Program-made: the position numbers and the translations under genes
Part shown: positions 1 to 7,565 of the stretch, piece after piece
How the letters are laid out: each line of letters opens with the position of its first letter
Numbering within the stretch: the stretch's first letter is position 1
The notes under the pieces: model-generated
Databases searched by the model: none
The model's input: only the letters and a program-made list of their open reading frames with translations
Told to the model about the DNA's origin: nothing
Origin: Microvirga vignae
Lineage (GTDB): Bacteria > Pseudomonadota > Alphaproteobacteria > Rhizobiales > Beijerinckiaceae
DNA: 64,000 bases
NCBI RefSeq assembly: GCF_001017175.1
Contig: NZ_LCYG01000053.1
Coordinates: 48,023 to 112,022, forward strand
Reading direction: 5' to 3'

Positions 1-105
1 TATGGTCCGGCCATCAACCGCTTTGTCGGTTGTAAGCTGACCGCGGCGGAGGCGGAGCAACTGGCCTCTCTGCTGCTGAAACTGATGCAGCCCAAGAAGG
101 ATTAG
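1..105 (+). CDS. C-terminal end of a truncated gene, probably a MarR-family regulator
   Basis: An open frame enters from the left edge and ends at a TAG at 103-105, leaving 34 residues. They are helical, with an AEAEQLASLLLKLM stretch and a charged PKKD tail. Such an ending is common in MarR/SlyA regulators, whose last helix carries an 'EQLaaLLrkL' pattern and takes part in dimerisation. The DNA-binding domain lies outside the window, so the family call rests on this tail only. About 90 bases without a gene separate it from the next start. Confidence 0.45.
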   Translation, partial: YGPAINRFVGCKLTAAEAEQLASLLLKLMQPKKD

Positions 106-194
106 GGCCAAGAACGAACTGGCAAGAACGAACTGGACTGACGGGCGTTCATAGGAGAAGGCGGCTAAGTTTTGCGGCCGACGAGGGATGCTCC

Positions 195-743
195 GTGACG
201 ACATGCTCTTTTTCATTCACCAGCCTGCGGCGCAGCATCCTGGCCGGCCTCGCCATCCTGCCAACCGCAACCTTCCTCCTCGCTGGCTCGCCCTTTGTCT
301 GGGCGCAGTCGGCTTCGACCTCGCGCCCGAGTTCCACCTCCATCCGGACGCCGGACTTTGACGAGAGCGTGCGCTGGTATCAGGGCATGCTCGGCTTCCG
401 GTTGATCGCAAGTCAGAATTTCGTTCAGGGACGAACGGCCGTTCTGGAGCGAAGCGGCTTTCTGTTGGAAGTCACCGAGGTCGATCACCTGCTGCCACAG
501 ATTCAGGATCCTCACGCCACAGCGGGTGTCGAGGTGACACACGTGCCTGTCATCAGTTTCCTCGTGCCCGATGTCGACGAGGAGATCGAGCGGTTGCGAA
601 AGGCGGGTGTGGAGGTGCTCCAGGACCCAGCAGATGAACTCGATGGCCGCTATCGCACGGCGCAGATCCGCGACAACGGCCGCCACAGGATCGAACTGCG
701 GGAGCCTATCGACGAGAATGGCTTCAACGCGATGGGACGTTGA
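195..743 (+). CDS. Exported VOC (glyoxalase/bleomycin-resistance fold) protein
   Basis: A protein of 182 residues with a GTG start preceded by a CGAGGGA ribosome site eight bases upstream. Residues 12-38 look like a Sec signal peptide: two arginines, a hydrophobic run and VWAQS before the mature part. Residues 50-170 carry one VOC module, with DFDESVRWYQGMLGFRL and a later 'VPDVDEEIERLRKAGVEV' helix followed by an IELREP metal-strand. The family includes glyoxalase I, dioxygenases and binding proteins, so a substrate cannot be named. A periplasmic location is unusual for it. It stands alone, 82 bases before the next gene. Confidence 0.7.
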   Translation: MTTCSFSFTSLRRSILAGLAILPTATFLLAGSPFVWAQSASTSRPSSTSIRTPDFDESVRWYQGMLGFRLIASQNFVQGRTAVLERSGFLLEVTEVDHLLPQIQDPHATAGVEVTHVPVISFLVPDVDEEIERLRKAGVEVLQDPADELDGRYRTAQIRDNGRHRIELREPIDENGFNAMGR

Positions 744-762
744 AGAAAATTTTGTCGTACCC

Positions 763-790
763 GGAATAAAGCTTGGTGTGGCGTGTCTTA
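763..790 (+). promoter_or_regulatory. Possible ECF-type promoter upstream of the COG4315 gene
   Basis: A GGAATAA box (763-769) is followed 15 bases later by GTCTTA (785-790), about 35 bases before the next ATG. ECF promoters usually start with GGAA in the -35 element. Because an ECF sigma factor is encoded just downstream on the same strand, an autoregulated unit is plausible. This is pattern matching only; the -10 element is not a canonical one. Confidence 0.25.
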
Positions 791-825
791 AGGGCGTGGT
801 CATCACGACCGTCAGGAGGACACCC

Positions 826-1209
826 ATGAAGCTGCTTTTCAGTTCTGCCCTTTTCGCCGGCGTTCTCATCGCCACAGGTGTGCTTGCTCAAACGGCTGCT
901 CCCGCGAAAGCGGCTGATACGAGCAAGGGCAAGGCCCTTGTCGACGCCAAGGGCATGACGCTCTACACCTTCGATCGCGATGCGGCCGGCAAGTCCAACT
1001 GCAATGGCCAATGCGCCCAGAACTGGCCGCCGCTCATGGCTGCCGCGAGTTCCGCTGCATCCGGCGATTGGACCGTGGTCACCCGCGACGACGGATCCAA
1101 GCAATGGGCCTATAAAGGCAAGCCGCTTTACCTCTGGGTGAAGGACACCAAGCCCGGCGAGGTCACGGGCGACGGGGTCAACAACGTCTGGCACATCGCC
1201 ACGCCATAA
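826..1209 (+). CDS. Exported COG4315-type repeat protein (secreted lipoprotein-like)
   Basis: A protein of 127 residues whose ATG follows a strong AGGAGGA site (814-820). Residues 1-19 form a signal peptide (KLLFSSALFAGVLIATGVLA); there is no lipobox cysteine. The mature part has the repeated pattern of COG4315 proteins: 'KGMTLYTFDRD..GKSNCNGQCAQNWPPL' and then 'KQWAYKGKPLYLWVKDTKPGEVTGDGVNNVWH'. These modules are common in soil bacteria next to ECF sigma / anti-sigma pairs, but their biochemical role is unknown. The two cysteines (SNCNGQCAQ) are typical. It precedes the sigma factor by 41 bases on the same strand, so co-transcription is likely. Confidence 0.85.
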   Translation: MKLLFSSALFAGVLIATGVLAQTAAPAKAADTSKGKALVDAKGMTLYTFDRDAAGKSNCNGQCAQNWPPLMAAASSAASGDWTVVTRDDGSKQWAYKGKPLYLWVKDTKPGEVTGDGVNNVWHIATP

Positions 1210-1250
1210 GGCACAGTCTCATCTTTGATGATGCAGGACGTTACGAGAGT

Positions 1251-1766
1251 TTGACCGTGGACGAGATCGTCTCTCTTCTCGAGCCGCAGATCCCAGGCTT
1301 GCGTCGCTATGCCTGGGCGCTTCTGCGCGACAATGAAGCGGCTGACGATCTCGTCCAGGACACGCTGGAGCGGGCGATCCGCCACTGGAGCCAGCGCCGC
1401 CGCGACGGCGATCTGAAGGCCTGGCTCTTCGCGATCGAGCGCAACCTGTTTCTGAATGCGGTCCGTCAACGCAAGAGCCATGGCGTTCACGTTGGCGTCG
1501 AAGCGCTGGAGAATGCACCGTCATCGACAGAGACGACGGAGAGCCATATGGGCCTTCGCGATGTTCTGGCAGGCCTTGACGCTCTGCCGGAGGAACAGCG
1601 CTCGGTGCTGCTCCTCGTAAGTGTCGAGGACCTTTCCTATCAGCAGGCCGCGCAGGTTCTGGATATTCCGCTCGGCACAGTGATGTCGCGCCTGAGCCGG
1701 GCGCGCGGACGCTTGAGGGAGTTCATGGAAAACGGACGCAACGCCGTTTTGAGGAGAGTGAAGTGA
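1251..1766 (+). CDS. ECF-family RNA polymerase sigma factor
   Basis: A protein of 171 residues. Region 2 is at about residues 12-75 (LRRYAWALLRDNEAADDLVQD) and region 4 at about 112-160 (LPEEQRSVLLLVSVEDLSYQQ, then the VLDIPLGTVMSRLSRARGRL helix-turn-helix). There is no region 3, as in all ECF factors. The start is TTG at 1251 or GTG at 1257; GAGAG at 1245-1249 is better spaced for 1257. Its stop overlaps the GTG start of the anti-sigma gene (GTGA), so the two are translationally coupled. The sigma factor presumably controls its own operon, including the exported COG4315 protein. Confidence 0.93.
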   Translation: MTVDEIVSLLEPQIPGLRRYAWALLRDNEAADDLVQDTLERAIRHWSQRRRDGDLKAWLFAIERNLFLNAVRQRKSHGVHVGVEALENAPSSTETTESHMGLRDVLAGLDALPEEQRSVLLLVSVEDLSYQQAAQVLDIPLGTVMSRLSRARGRLREFMENGRNAVLRRVK

Positions 1767-2572
1767 CGGGTGAGCGACCCATCGGTGAGGACGACCTGCA
1801 GGCTTTCGTCGACGGAAGGCTTGAGCCTTCACGTTATCAGACGGTCAAAGCCTATCTGGCATCCGACCCGGCAAGGGCCGAACAGGTTCAGCGTGAGATC
1901 GAGCAGCGCGATGCATTGCGCGCGCGCCTTGCGTTCAAGGCACAGGAGCCGATCCCCGCACGCCTGCGCGTCGCCAATATCATCGCTGCTCAGCGACGGC
2001 CGATAGCCTTTCGGCTCCAGAGAATGGCTGCAGCTCTCGTCTGGCTTGTGCTCGGCGGAGCGATTGGCGCAGCCGGCGGAGCATGGTGGACAGAGCGCTC
2101 CTCACAACCTGCCGTGCAGATGGCCGTGGCGGACAGTGCCATTGCGGCTCATCGCATCTATGTCAGCGAGCGCCTTCACCCTGTCGAGGTTTCCGGCGAT
2201 CAGGAAGCGCACCTCGTGCAATGGCTGTCGCGTCGTGTCGGGAAGCCATTGAAAGCACCGGATCTCAACGCCCAAGGCTATCGGCTCATCGGCGGCAGGC
2301 TTCTGCCGTCGGGAGCCGAGGCGGCGGCGCTCTTCATGTATGAGAATGGAAGCGGCAACCGCCTCACGCTCTATGTGCGCTCCAGCGTTGGGGAGGGTGA
2401 GACCGCATTTCGCTTCGAGACGCGGGGTGACGTCTCGGCGTTTCTGTGGATCGATGAAGGCCTCTCTTACGTCGTATCGGCTAAAGCCGACCGTGCGCAG
2501 CTCCTGCCGGTTGCAGAAGCGATCTACCATCAATTCGAGACGACAAGCGGTCCCGCGAAGGACCGCTTGTAA
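1763..2572 (+). CDS. Membrane-anchored anti-sigma factor
   Basis: A protein of 269 residues that starts inside the sigma factor stop codon. Residues 1-60 form the cytoplasmic sigma-binding helices (GEDDLQAFVDGRLEPSRYQ then a helical segment), with no HxxxCxxC zinc motif. One membrane helix lies at about 88-112 (MAAALVWLVLGGAIGAAGGAWW). The C-terminal 150 residues are predicted periplasmic and would be the sensory part. This N-in, one-helix design is standard for ECF anti-sigma factors in Rhizobiales. The stimulus is not evident from the sequence. The gene converges on the aldo/keto reductase with a 12-base gap. Confidence 0.88.
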   Translation: MTGERPIGEDDLQAFVDGRLEPSRYQTVKAYLASDPARAEQVQREIEQRDALRARLAFKAQEPIPARLRVANIIAAQRRPIAFRLQRMAAALVWLVLGGAIGAAGGAWWTERSSQPAVQMAVADSAIAAHRIYVSERLHPVEVSGDQEAHLVQWLSRRVGKPLKAPDLNAQGYRLIGGRLLPSGAEAAALFMYENGSGNRLTLYVRSSVGEGETAFRFETRGDVSAFLWIDEGLSYVVSAKADRAQLLPVAEAIYHQFETTSGPAKDRL

Positions 2573-2584
2573 TCAACTCCGCCA

Positions 2585-3412
2585 TCAGCCGAAAACTGCG
2601 GGGTCGGGACCGACGCGGCCATTCCTGTCATCCATGGCTTCGATGATGCGCATATCCTCTGCATCGAGCTTGAAATCGAACACGTCGATGTTCTCGCGAA
2701 TGCGCGACGGCGTGACCGATTTCGGAATCACGATGAAGCCGTTGTCGAGATGCCAGCGCAGGATCACCTGAGCGGGCGTCTTGCCGTATCTGCGTCCGAT
2801 GGTAGCGAGCTTTTCATCCGTCACGAGGCTGCCTTGCCCGAGAGGGCCCCAGGACTCGGTTGCGATGTTATGCTGCGCATGGAAGGCGCGCAGCTCCTTC
2901 TGCTGGAAGCGCGGGTGCAGCTCGATCTGGTTGACCGCGGGAACGATGCCCGTCCCGTCGATCAGCCTCTGCAGGTGCTTTTCTTGGAAATTCGATACGC
3001 CGATGGATTTCACGCGTCCTTCCTCCTTCAGACGGATCAGGGCGCGCCAGGCATCGAGAAAACCCTCACCGCTGACCCCTGGCCAGTGGATGAGATAGAG
3101 GTCGAGGAAATCGAGCTTGAGGCGCTTGAGGCTCTCGTCGAAAGCAGTCAGCGCCGCATCGTAGCTGCGCTTGTCGTTCCACAGCTTGGTGGTGATGAAG
3201 AGCTCGTCGCGCGACACGTCGGAGGCGGCAATCGCCTGGCCGACACCTTCCTCGTTCTCGTAGATTGAGGCGGTGTCGATGGAGCGGTAGCCGGCCTTGA
3301 TGACATCGGTCACGCAGGCGACGGCATCCTCGTTCGAGACCCGCCAGACGCCATAGCCGAGCTGCGGCATCGTGTTTCCGTCGTTCAGGCGAAGGGGTGG
3401 GGTGGTCGGCAT
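2585..3412 (-). CDS. Aldo/keto reductase, 2,5-didehydrogluconate reductase type (AKR5-like)
   Basis: A protein of 275 residues, a usual length for the family. The start ATG has AGGAG upstream. The catalytic tetrad is visible: Asp and Tyr in SIDTASIYENEEGVG, Lys in TTKLWN and His in YLIHWPG. The C-terminal NADPH-binding part contains IPKSVTPSRIRENIDVFDF. Such enzymes reduce small carbonyls such as 2,5-diketo-gluconate or methylglyoxal in the cytoplasm, and the natural substrate cannot be told from sequence. An in-frame extension runs upstream across the neighbouring reductase gene but lacks coding character, so the internal ATG was chosen. Confidence 0.9.
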   Translation of the reverse strand: MPTTPPLRLNDGNTMPQLGYGVWRVSNEDAVACVTDVIKAGYRSIDTASIYENEEGVGQAIAASDVSRDELFITTKLWNDKRSYDAALTAFDESLKRLKLDFLDLYLIHWPGVSGEGFLDAWRALIRLKEEGRVKSIGVSNFQEKHLQRLIDGTGIVPAVNQIELHPRFQQKELRAFHAQHNIATESWGPLGQGSLVTDEKLATIGRRYGKTPAQVILRWHLDNGFIVIPKSVTPSRIRENIDVFDFKLDAEDMRIIEAMDDRNGRVGPDPAVFG

Positions 3413-3571
3413 CGACTGCTCCTGGAAGGGATGAAAGAGTGCGAGACAGAGGTGGGGTCTCACGTTCGATAAACAAGCCGTGACCGGCCATTCAGCGCCA
3501 CGCGGAACCGGCGCAGGCGGGCCTGCGTTCCGAAGCTTAGCACTGATCCGATCTAAGAATGGGAGTGCCCT

Positions 3572-4651
3572 TTGTCCATCCCAGAAGCGAGAACCGGCAC
3601 ACCTGACCCCACGCTCGATGAAGGTGAGTTCCGCAGGCGCTTCCTTCAGACCTTTCAGGACCCTGCTTTCGAGCCCTTGACCCAAGAGCTGCGGCGCATT
3701 GCCGATGCAGCCTGGGATGCCTACAGCCATCATCGCAAGAGCCCGAGAACGCGCAAGGCAGGTCCCGGATTTAGCGACCCCGATTATGATCTTGGAGTCG
3801 ATTGGATCGCCGCGAAGGAAGCGATCGATCTCGCGCAGCAGCGGCATGAGGATCCCGATGGGCCCGCTCGCTTTCTCCTGATCTCCTCGGCATCGCGCAG
3901 CGAGCATACCTGTCCCGGTGAAATGTCGAAGACCTATCGGCTCGTCGAGATCGCCCGACAGGTGATCGCATGCGCGGAGAATGTCGAAGTCGAGGTTCTG
4001 GACCTCAGCCGGTTGGCATCCGAATATGGGCGGCACATCCATCCCTGCAAGACCTGCTTCTCGACTTCTGCCGCGCTCTGCCACTGGCCGTGCTCCTGCT
4101 ATCCCAATTACTCCCTCGGGCAGACGCAGGACTGGATGAACGAGATCTATCCGAAATGGGTGGAAGCGCACGGCGTCATGATCGTCACGCCTGTGAACTG
4201 GTATCAGGTCTCCTCTCCACTGAAGCTGATGATGGATCGACTCGTCTGCGCCGATGGTGGCAATCCTGACCCGACATCGACGCATGGCAAGAAGGTGCAG
4301 GAGGCGAAGGAGCTGGAGCTGAGAGGCTGGGATTATCCCAAGCATCTCTCCGGTCGCTTGTTCTCCGTGATCGTGCACGGCGATGCGGAAGGAACCGAAG
4401 GAGTGCGCCGCAGCCTGTCCGATTGGCTGCGCGCGATGAATCTTGAACCGGCAGGCAACCTTGCCGAGCTCGATCGCTATATTGGCTATTGGAAGCCTTA
4501 TGCCACCAGCCATGAGGAGCTGGATCGCGATCTCGATGTCCAGGCTGAAATAGGCAACGCTGCGTGGACTCTTCTCGATGCCGTCAGATCGAAGAGAGCA
4601 GGGCATTGGGCAGGGGCCGGCGAGCGCTTGCCGGAGCCGCGACGGAAATAA
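3572..4651 (+). CDS. Flavodoxin-like NAD(P)H-dependent FMN reductase
   Basis: A protein of 359 residues with a TTG start and GGGAGTG upstream. A poorly conserved N-terminal region (1-100) precedes a flavodoxin-like fold at about 108-290. FLLISSASRSEHTCPGEMSKT is the FMN-phosphate loop region, and MIVTPVNWYQVSSPLKLMMDR is the typical second flavin-contact segment of iron-sulfur flavoprotein relatives. A cysteine-rich stretch lies between them (HPCKTCF, CHWPCSCYPN), with C-x2-C-x8-C-x3-C-x-C spacing. This could bind metal, but it does not match the compact Isf motif exactly. A quinone, nitro-compound or metal reductase role is possible. It is divergent from the aldo/keto reductase, 159 bases away. 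Confidence 0.75.
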   Translation: MSIPEARTGTPDPTLDEGEFRRRFLQTFQDPAFEPLTQELRRIADAAWDAYSHHRKSPRTRKAGPGFSDPDYDLGVDWIAAKEAIDLAQQRHEDPDGPARFLLISSASRSEHTCPGEMSKTYRLVEIARQVIACAENVEVEVLDLSRLASEYGRHIHPCKTCFSTSAALCHWPCSCYPNYSLGQTQDWMNEIYPKWVEAHGVMIVTPVNWYQVSSPLKLMMDRLVCADGGNPDPTSTHGKKVQEAKELELRGWDYPKHLSGRLFSVIVHGDAEGTEGVRRSLSDWLRAMNLEPAGNLAELDRYIGYWKPYATSHEELDRDLDVQAEIGNAAWTLLDAVRSKRAGHWAGAGERLPEPRRK

Positions 4652-4671
4652 CCGGTGAAGCGATGTGAATG

Positions 4672-4698
4672 AAAAAAGGCCGGGCGAAAGCCCGGCCT
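4672..4698 (-). terminator. Rho-independent terminator of the metNIQ operon
   Basis: A perfect 8-bp GC stem (GGCCGGGC / GCCCGGCC) with a GAAA loop is followed on the minus strand by six T. It sits 26 bases beyond the metQ stop and also lies just after the stop of the convergent flavodoxin-like gene. A U-run exists only in the minus direction. Confidence 0.9.
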
Positions 4699-4723
4699 GA
4701 ATGCTTCATCGAGAAGAAACGGC

Positions 4724-5509
4724 TTACCAGCTCGTGAGAACGGAGCCCTTGAACTTCTCTTCCACGAACTTCTTTACCTCGGGCGAATGGTAGGACTCGA
4801 TGAGGGCCTTTACCCAGGGCTTGTCCTTGTCCTCGCTACGCACGGCGATGAGATTCACGTAGGGACCCTTCGGGTTCTCGCGGGCGATCGGGTCCTTCAC
4901 CGGATCCAGGCCGCCCGATGTTGCATAGTTGGTGTTGATAATGGCGGCATCCACGTCGGGGAGAACGCGCGGTCCTTGGGCGGCTTCGATCTCGACGAAT
5001 TTCAGCTTCTTGGGGTTCTCGGTGATGTCGAGGGGAGTCGGCTTGTAGCCCACGCCTTCCTTGAGTTTGATGAGACCCTTGTCCTGCAGAAGGATCAGGG
5101 CGCGGCCGCCATTTGTGGGATCGTTCGGAATCGAGATCGTTGCACCGTTCGGCAACTCTTCGAGACTCTTGTGCTTCTTCGAGTAGATGCCAATCGGGAA
5201 GTTCACGGTCAGCGCCACGCTCTCGATCTTGAAGCCGCGGTCAGCCACCTGATTGTCAAGATAGGGCTGGTTCTGGAAGGAATTGGCCTCGATGTCACCG
5301 GCAGCCAGAGCCGTGTTCGGCACCACATAGTCCGAGAATTCGACGATCTTGATCTCGATGCCCTTCTGCGCCGCAATCGGCTTAACGGCTTCGAGAATCT
5401 GCGCGTGCGGGCCGGGCGTAGCGCCGATGCGGATCGTCTGGGTCTGTGCCAGAGCGGGCAGGGAGGCGAGGGAGAGAAGGGCAGCGAGGCCCAGTTTCTT
5501 CAGGGACAT
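4724..5509 (-). CDS. metQ: D-methionine ABC transporter substrate-binding protein MetQ
   Basis: A protein of 261 residues, usual for the NlpA/MetQ family. It has a Sec signal peptide (KKLGLAALLSLASLPALAQ) cleaved after ALA. The mature protein starts with TIRIGATPGPHAQILEAVKP, the family signature, and includes YVVPNTALAAGDIEANSFQN and a DAAIINTNYA segment that contacts methionine. No lipobox cysteine is present, so unlike E. coli MetQ it is predicted to be a soluble periplasmic protein. It is the last gene of the metN-metI-metQ operon, 34 bases after metI, and is followed by a strong terminator. Confidence 0.95.
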   Translation of the reverse strand: MSLKKLGLAALLSLASLPALAQTQTIRIGATPGPHAQILEAVKPIAAQKGIEIKIVEFSDYVVPNTALAAGDIEANSFQNQPYLDNQVADRGFKIESVALTVNFPIGIYSKKHKSLEELPNGATISIPNDPTNGGRALILLQDKGLIKLKEGVGYKPTPLDITENPKKLKFVEIEAAQGPRVLPDVDAAIINTNYATSGGLDPVKDPIARENPKGPYVNLIAVRSEDKDKPWVKALIESYHSPEVKKFVEEKFKGSVLTSW

Positions 5510-5543
5510 CGGGATACTCCTTGTGCGATGTTCTTATGAAGGA

Positions 5544-6209
5544 TCAGCCGTGGCGGATGCGCTTGTTGAGGCGTCGGGCGAGGCGGTCACCGATGCTCTG
5601 CACAGCCTGCACGAGCACGATGAGAACCACCACGACAGCGAGCATCATTTCCGGCATGAAACGCTGGTAGCCGTAGCGGATGCCGAGATCGCCAAGACCG
5701 CCGCCGCCGACGGCACCCACCATGGCCGAGAAGCCCAAGAGCGACACGATGGCGAGGGTCAGCCCCAGCACGATGCCGGGCAGGGCTTCGGGGATCAGAA
5801 CCTTCAGCACGATCTGCAGCGGCGTTGCGCCGAAGGCGCGCGCGGCCTCCACGAGCCCCTGATCCACCTCGCGAATCGCGCCCTCGATGAGACGCGCGAT
5901 GAAAGGCGTTGCGGCAATCGTCAGCGGCACGATGGCCGCATTGGTGCCGATGGAGGTGCCGGCGATCAGGCGGGTGAACGGAATGATCGCGACGACGAGA
6001 ATGATGAAGGGCGTCGAGCGCGTGGCGTTGACGATGACGCCGAGAATGCGGTTCACCCAGGGAGCCGCGAACAGCTCACCCTTGCCGCTGGTGGCAAGAT
6101 ACACACCGAGCGGCAGGCCGAACAGCGTGGCGATCAGCGCGGAGACGCCGACCATGTAAAGCGTTTCGCCGGTGGAACTGGCGATAAGGCGGATCATCTC
6201 AGGCGACAT
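5544..6209 (-). CDS. metI: D-methionine ABC transporter permease MetI
   Basis: A protein of 221 residues with about five membrane helices. The ABC permease EAA loop is seen as [25 protein letters not shown] at about 138-165, where it docks on MetN. The N-terminal segment [26 protein letters not shown] is typical of MetI. Its start overlaps the end of metN by 11 bases, indicating translational coupling in the inner-membrane importer MetNI. Together with MetQ it imports L- and D-methionine. Confidence 0.95.
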   Translation of the reverse strand: MSPEMIRLIASSTGETLYMVGVSALIATLFGLPLGVYLATSGKGELFAAPWVNRILGVIVNATRSTPFIILVVAIIPFTRLIAGTSIGTNAAIVPLTIAATPFIARLIEGAIREVDQGLVEAARAFGATPLQIVLKVLIPEALPGIVLGLTLAIVSLLGFSAMVGAVGGGGLGDLGIRYGYQRFMPEMMLAVVVVLIVLVQAVQSIGDRLARRLNKRIRHG

Positions 6210-7293
6210 GGCCGAGCACCTCCGTATCGAGACCGTGTTTCTTCAGGAAGTCGAGCGTCTTCAACGAGGCTGCCGCCGGTACGCTCACGACGAGAGTGCC
6301 GAAGGGGCGGCCTGCGATTTCATCCACCGCACCGGAAAGAATGTTGGCTTCAATGCCTTCCTCGCGTGCGAGACGCGCCAGAACGGGATCGGTCGCGTGC
6401 GGGCCGCGAAAGCCGATGCGGATGACCGTCTGGCTGTCCGGTGTCGCCTCCTTCTGCAGGCGATTCTGCACATAAGGCGGCAGCACGCGCCCGGCTTCGT
6501 CGCCGAGGAAGGAGCGTGTGACTTCATGTTTCGGACGGGTGAACACCTCGAACACGTCGCCCTGCTCGACGATGCGTCCGCCCTCGATCACCGCCACCTC
6601 GCGGGCGATGTTGCGGATCACCGCCATCTCATGGGTAATGAGCAGAATGGTGAGGCCGAGTTCTGCATTGATGCGCGCGAGCAGATCGAGAATGGAGCGC
6701 GTGGTTTCCGGGTCGAGCGCGGAGGTCGCTTCGTCCGAGAGCAGCACCTTCGGTTTCGTGGCAAGCGCACGGGCAATGCCCACACGCTGCTTCTGGCCAC
6801 CTGACAGTTCGGACGGATAACGGTTGCGCTTGTCCGAGAGGCCGACGAGGGCCAGAAGCTCCTCTACGCGCGCCTTGATCTCGGCCTTGTCATAGCCTGC
6901 CACCTCGAGAGGCAGCGCGATGTTCTCCGCCGCAGTGCGGGAGGAGAGCAGGTTGAAGTGCTGGAAGATCATGCCGATGGAGCGGCGGGCATGGCGAAGC
7001 TCGGATTCGGGCAGCGCGGCAATGTTCGCGCCGTCCACGATCACCTTGCCGGAGCTGGGCTTCTCCAGCCCGTTCACCAGGCGGATGAGGGTGGACTTGC
7101 CGGCACCGGAGCGGCCGATCACGCCGAGGATGGAGCCCTGGGGCACCGCGAGGTCGATCTCTCGCAGAGCCGTGACAGGCTGGCCATCGCGTCCGGGAAA
7201 GGTCTTCGAGATCTTCTCCAGGCGCACGATAGGCTCCGCCGGGATCAGGCGTTGCGACGGCTGGTCGCCGAGATATCCGAGAGGGGCGTTCAT
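6199..7293 (-). CDS. metN: Methionine import ATP-binding protein MetN
   Basis: A protein of 364 residues. Walker A is GRSGAGKST (60-68), the ABC signature LSGGQKQR (163-170) and Walker B VLLSDEA (183-189), with the switch histidine in LLITHEM. After the ATPase domain a C-terminal NIL/ACT-like domain (about 285-360, from [20 protein letters not shown]) is the regulatory methionine-binding module that inhibits transport when the cell is replete. The gene opens the operon, with a putative promoter and palindrome upstream. An N-terminal extension of about 22 residues precedes the first ABC strand. Confidence 0.96.
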   Translation of the reverse strand: MNAPLGYLGDQPSQRLIPAEPIVRLEKISKTFPGRDGQPVTALREIDLAVPQGSILGVIGRSGAGKSTLIRLVNGLEKPSSGKVIVDGANIAALPESELRHARRSIGMIFQHFNLLSSRTAAENIALPLEVAGYDKAEIKARVEELLALVGLSDKRNRYPSELSGGQKQRVGIARALATKPKVLLSDEATSALDPETTRSILDLLARINAELGLTILLITHEMAVIRNIAREVAVIEGGRIVEQGDVFEVFTRPKHEVTRSFLGDEAGRVLPPYVQNRLQKEATPDSQTVIRIGFRGPHATDPVLARLAREEGIEANILSGAVDEIAGRPFGTLVVSVPAAASLKTLDFLKKHGLDTEVLGHVA

Positions 7294-7329
7294 AGGGTCG
7301 CTTTACGGTCGTCTCATGAGTGGATACGA

Positions 7330-7358
7330 CACATGGGATATGGCGTTCTCTATGTCAA
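7330..7358 (-). promoter_or_regulatory. Probable sigma-70 promoter of metNIQ
   Basis: On the minus strand TTGACA (7358-7353) is followed after 17 bases by CATGTG (7335-7330), about 36 bases ahead of the metN ATG. The -35 box is perfect and the -10 box weak. It lies immediately downstream of a palindrome, which suggests regulated use. Confidence 0.45.
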
Positions 7359-7365
7359 CTGAATT

Positions 7366-7398
7366 GTTCTTTAAACAGGATCATCTGTTCTGAAGAAC
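7366..7398. promoter_or_regulatory. Imperfect palindrome beside the metN promoter (candidate operator)
   Basis: GTTCTTTAAACAG (7366-7378) and CTGTTCTGAAGAAC (7385-7398) are inverted repeats around a 6-base centre (GATCAT), with one bulged base and one mismatch. The element ends eight bases upstream of the -35 box on the minus strand, where an activator or repressor would bind. It is the only strong symmetry in this 272-base divergent region. No known methionine riboswitch was recognised there. It could also serve the divergent ABC exporter gene. Confidence 0.5.
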
Positions 7399-7565
7399 GG
7401 CCTTGGCGGTGGAGAAGCGCCTCTTGCCCTCCAGGCGCGACATCACAAACCGGGGATCGCCCCTTTGAGGCGGACATTTCTCCTTGCTTTCGCCATGAGC
7501 GCGGTTGATCGGGCTGTCCTATGTTCCTATGGAGCCAAGGGGCGGTTCCCCGTCAGGAGAAAAGA

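Noticed and set aside
2585..4606. Very long minus-strand frame covering both the aldo/keto reductase and the flavodoxin-like gene
   Set aside because: Only its C-terminal 275 residues look like a protein; the rest is the antisense shadow of the plus-strand flavodoxin-like gene, which has real motifs.
7294..7565. SAM-responsive riboswitch ahead of metN
   Set aside because: No conserved SAM-I, SAM-II or SAM/SAH core is visible; only a DNA palindrome and a promoter-like pair are.
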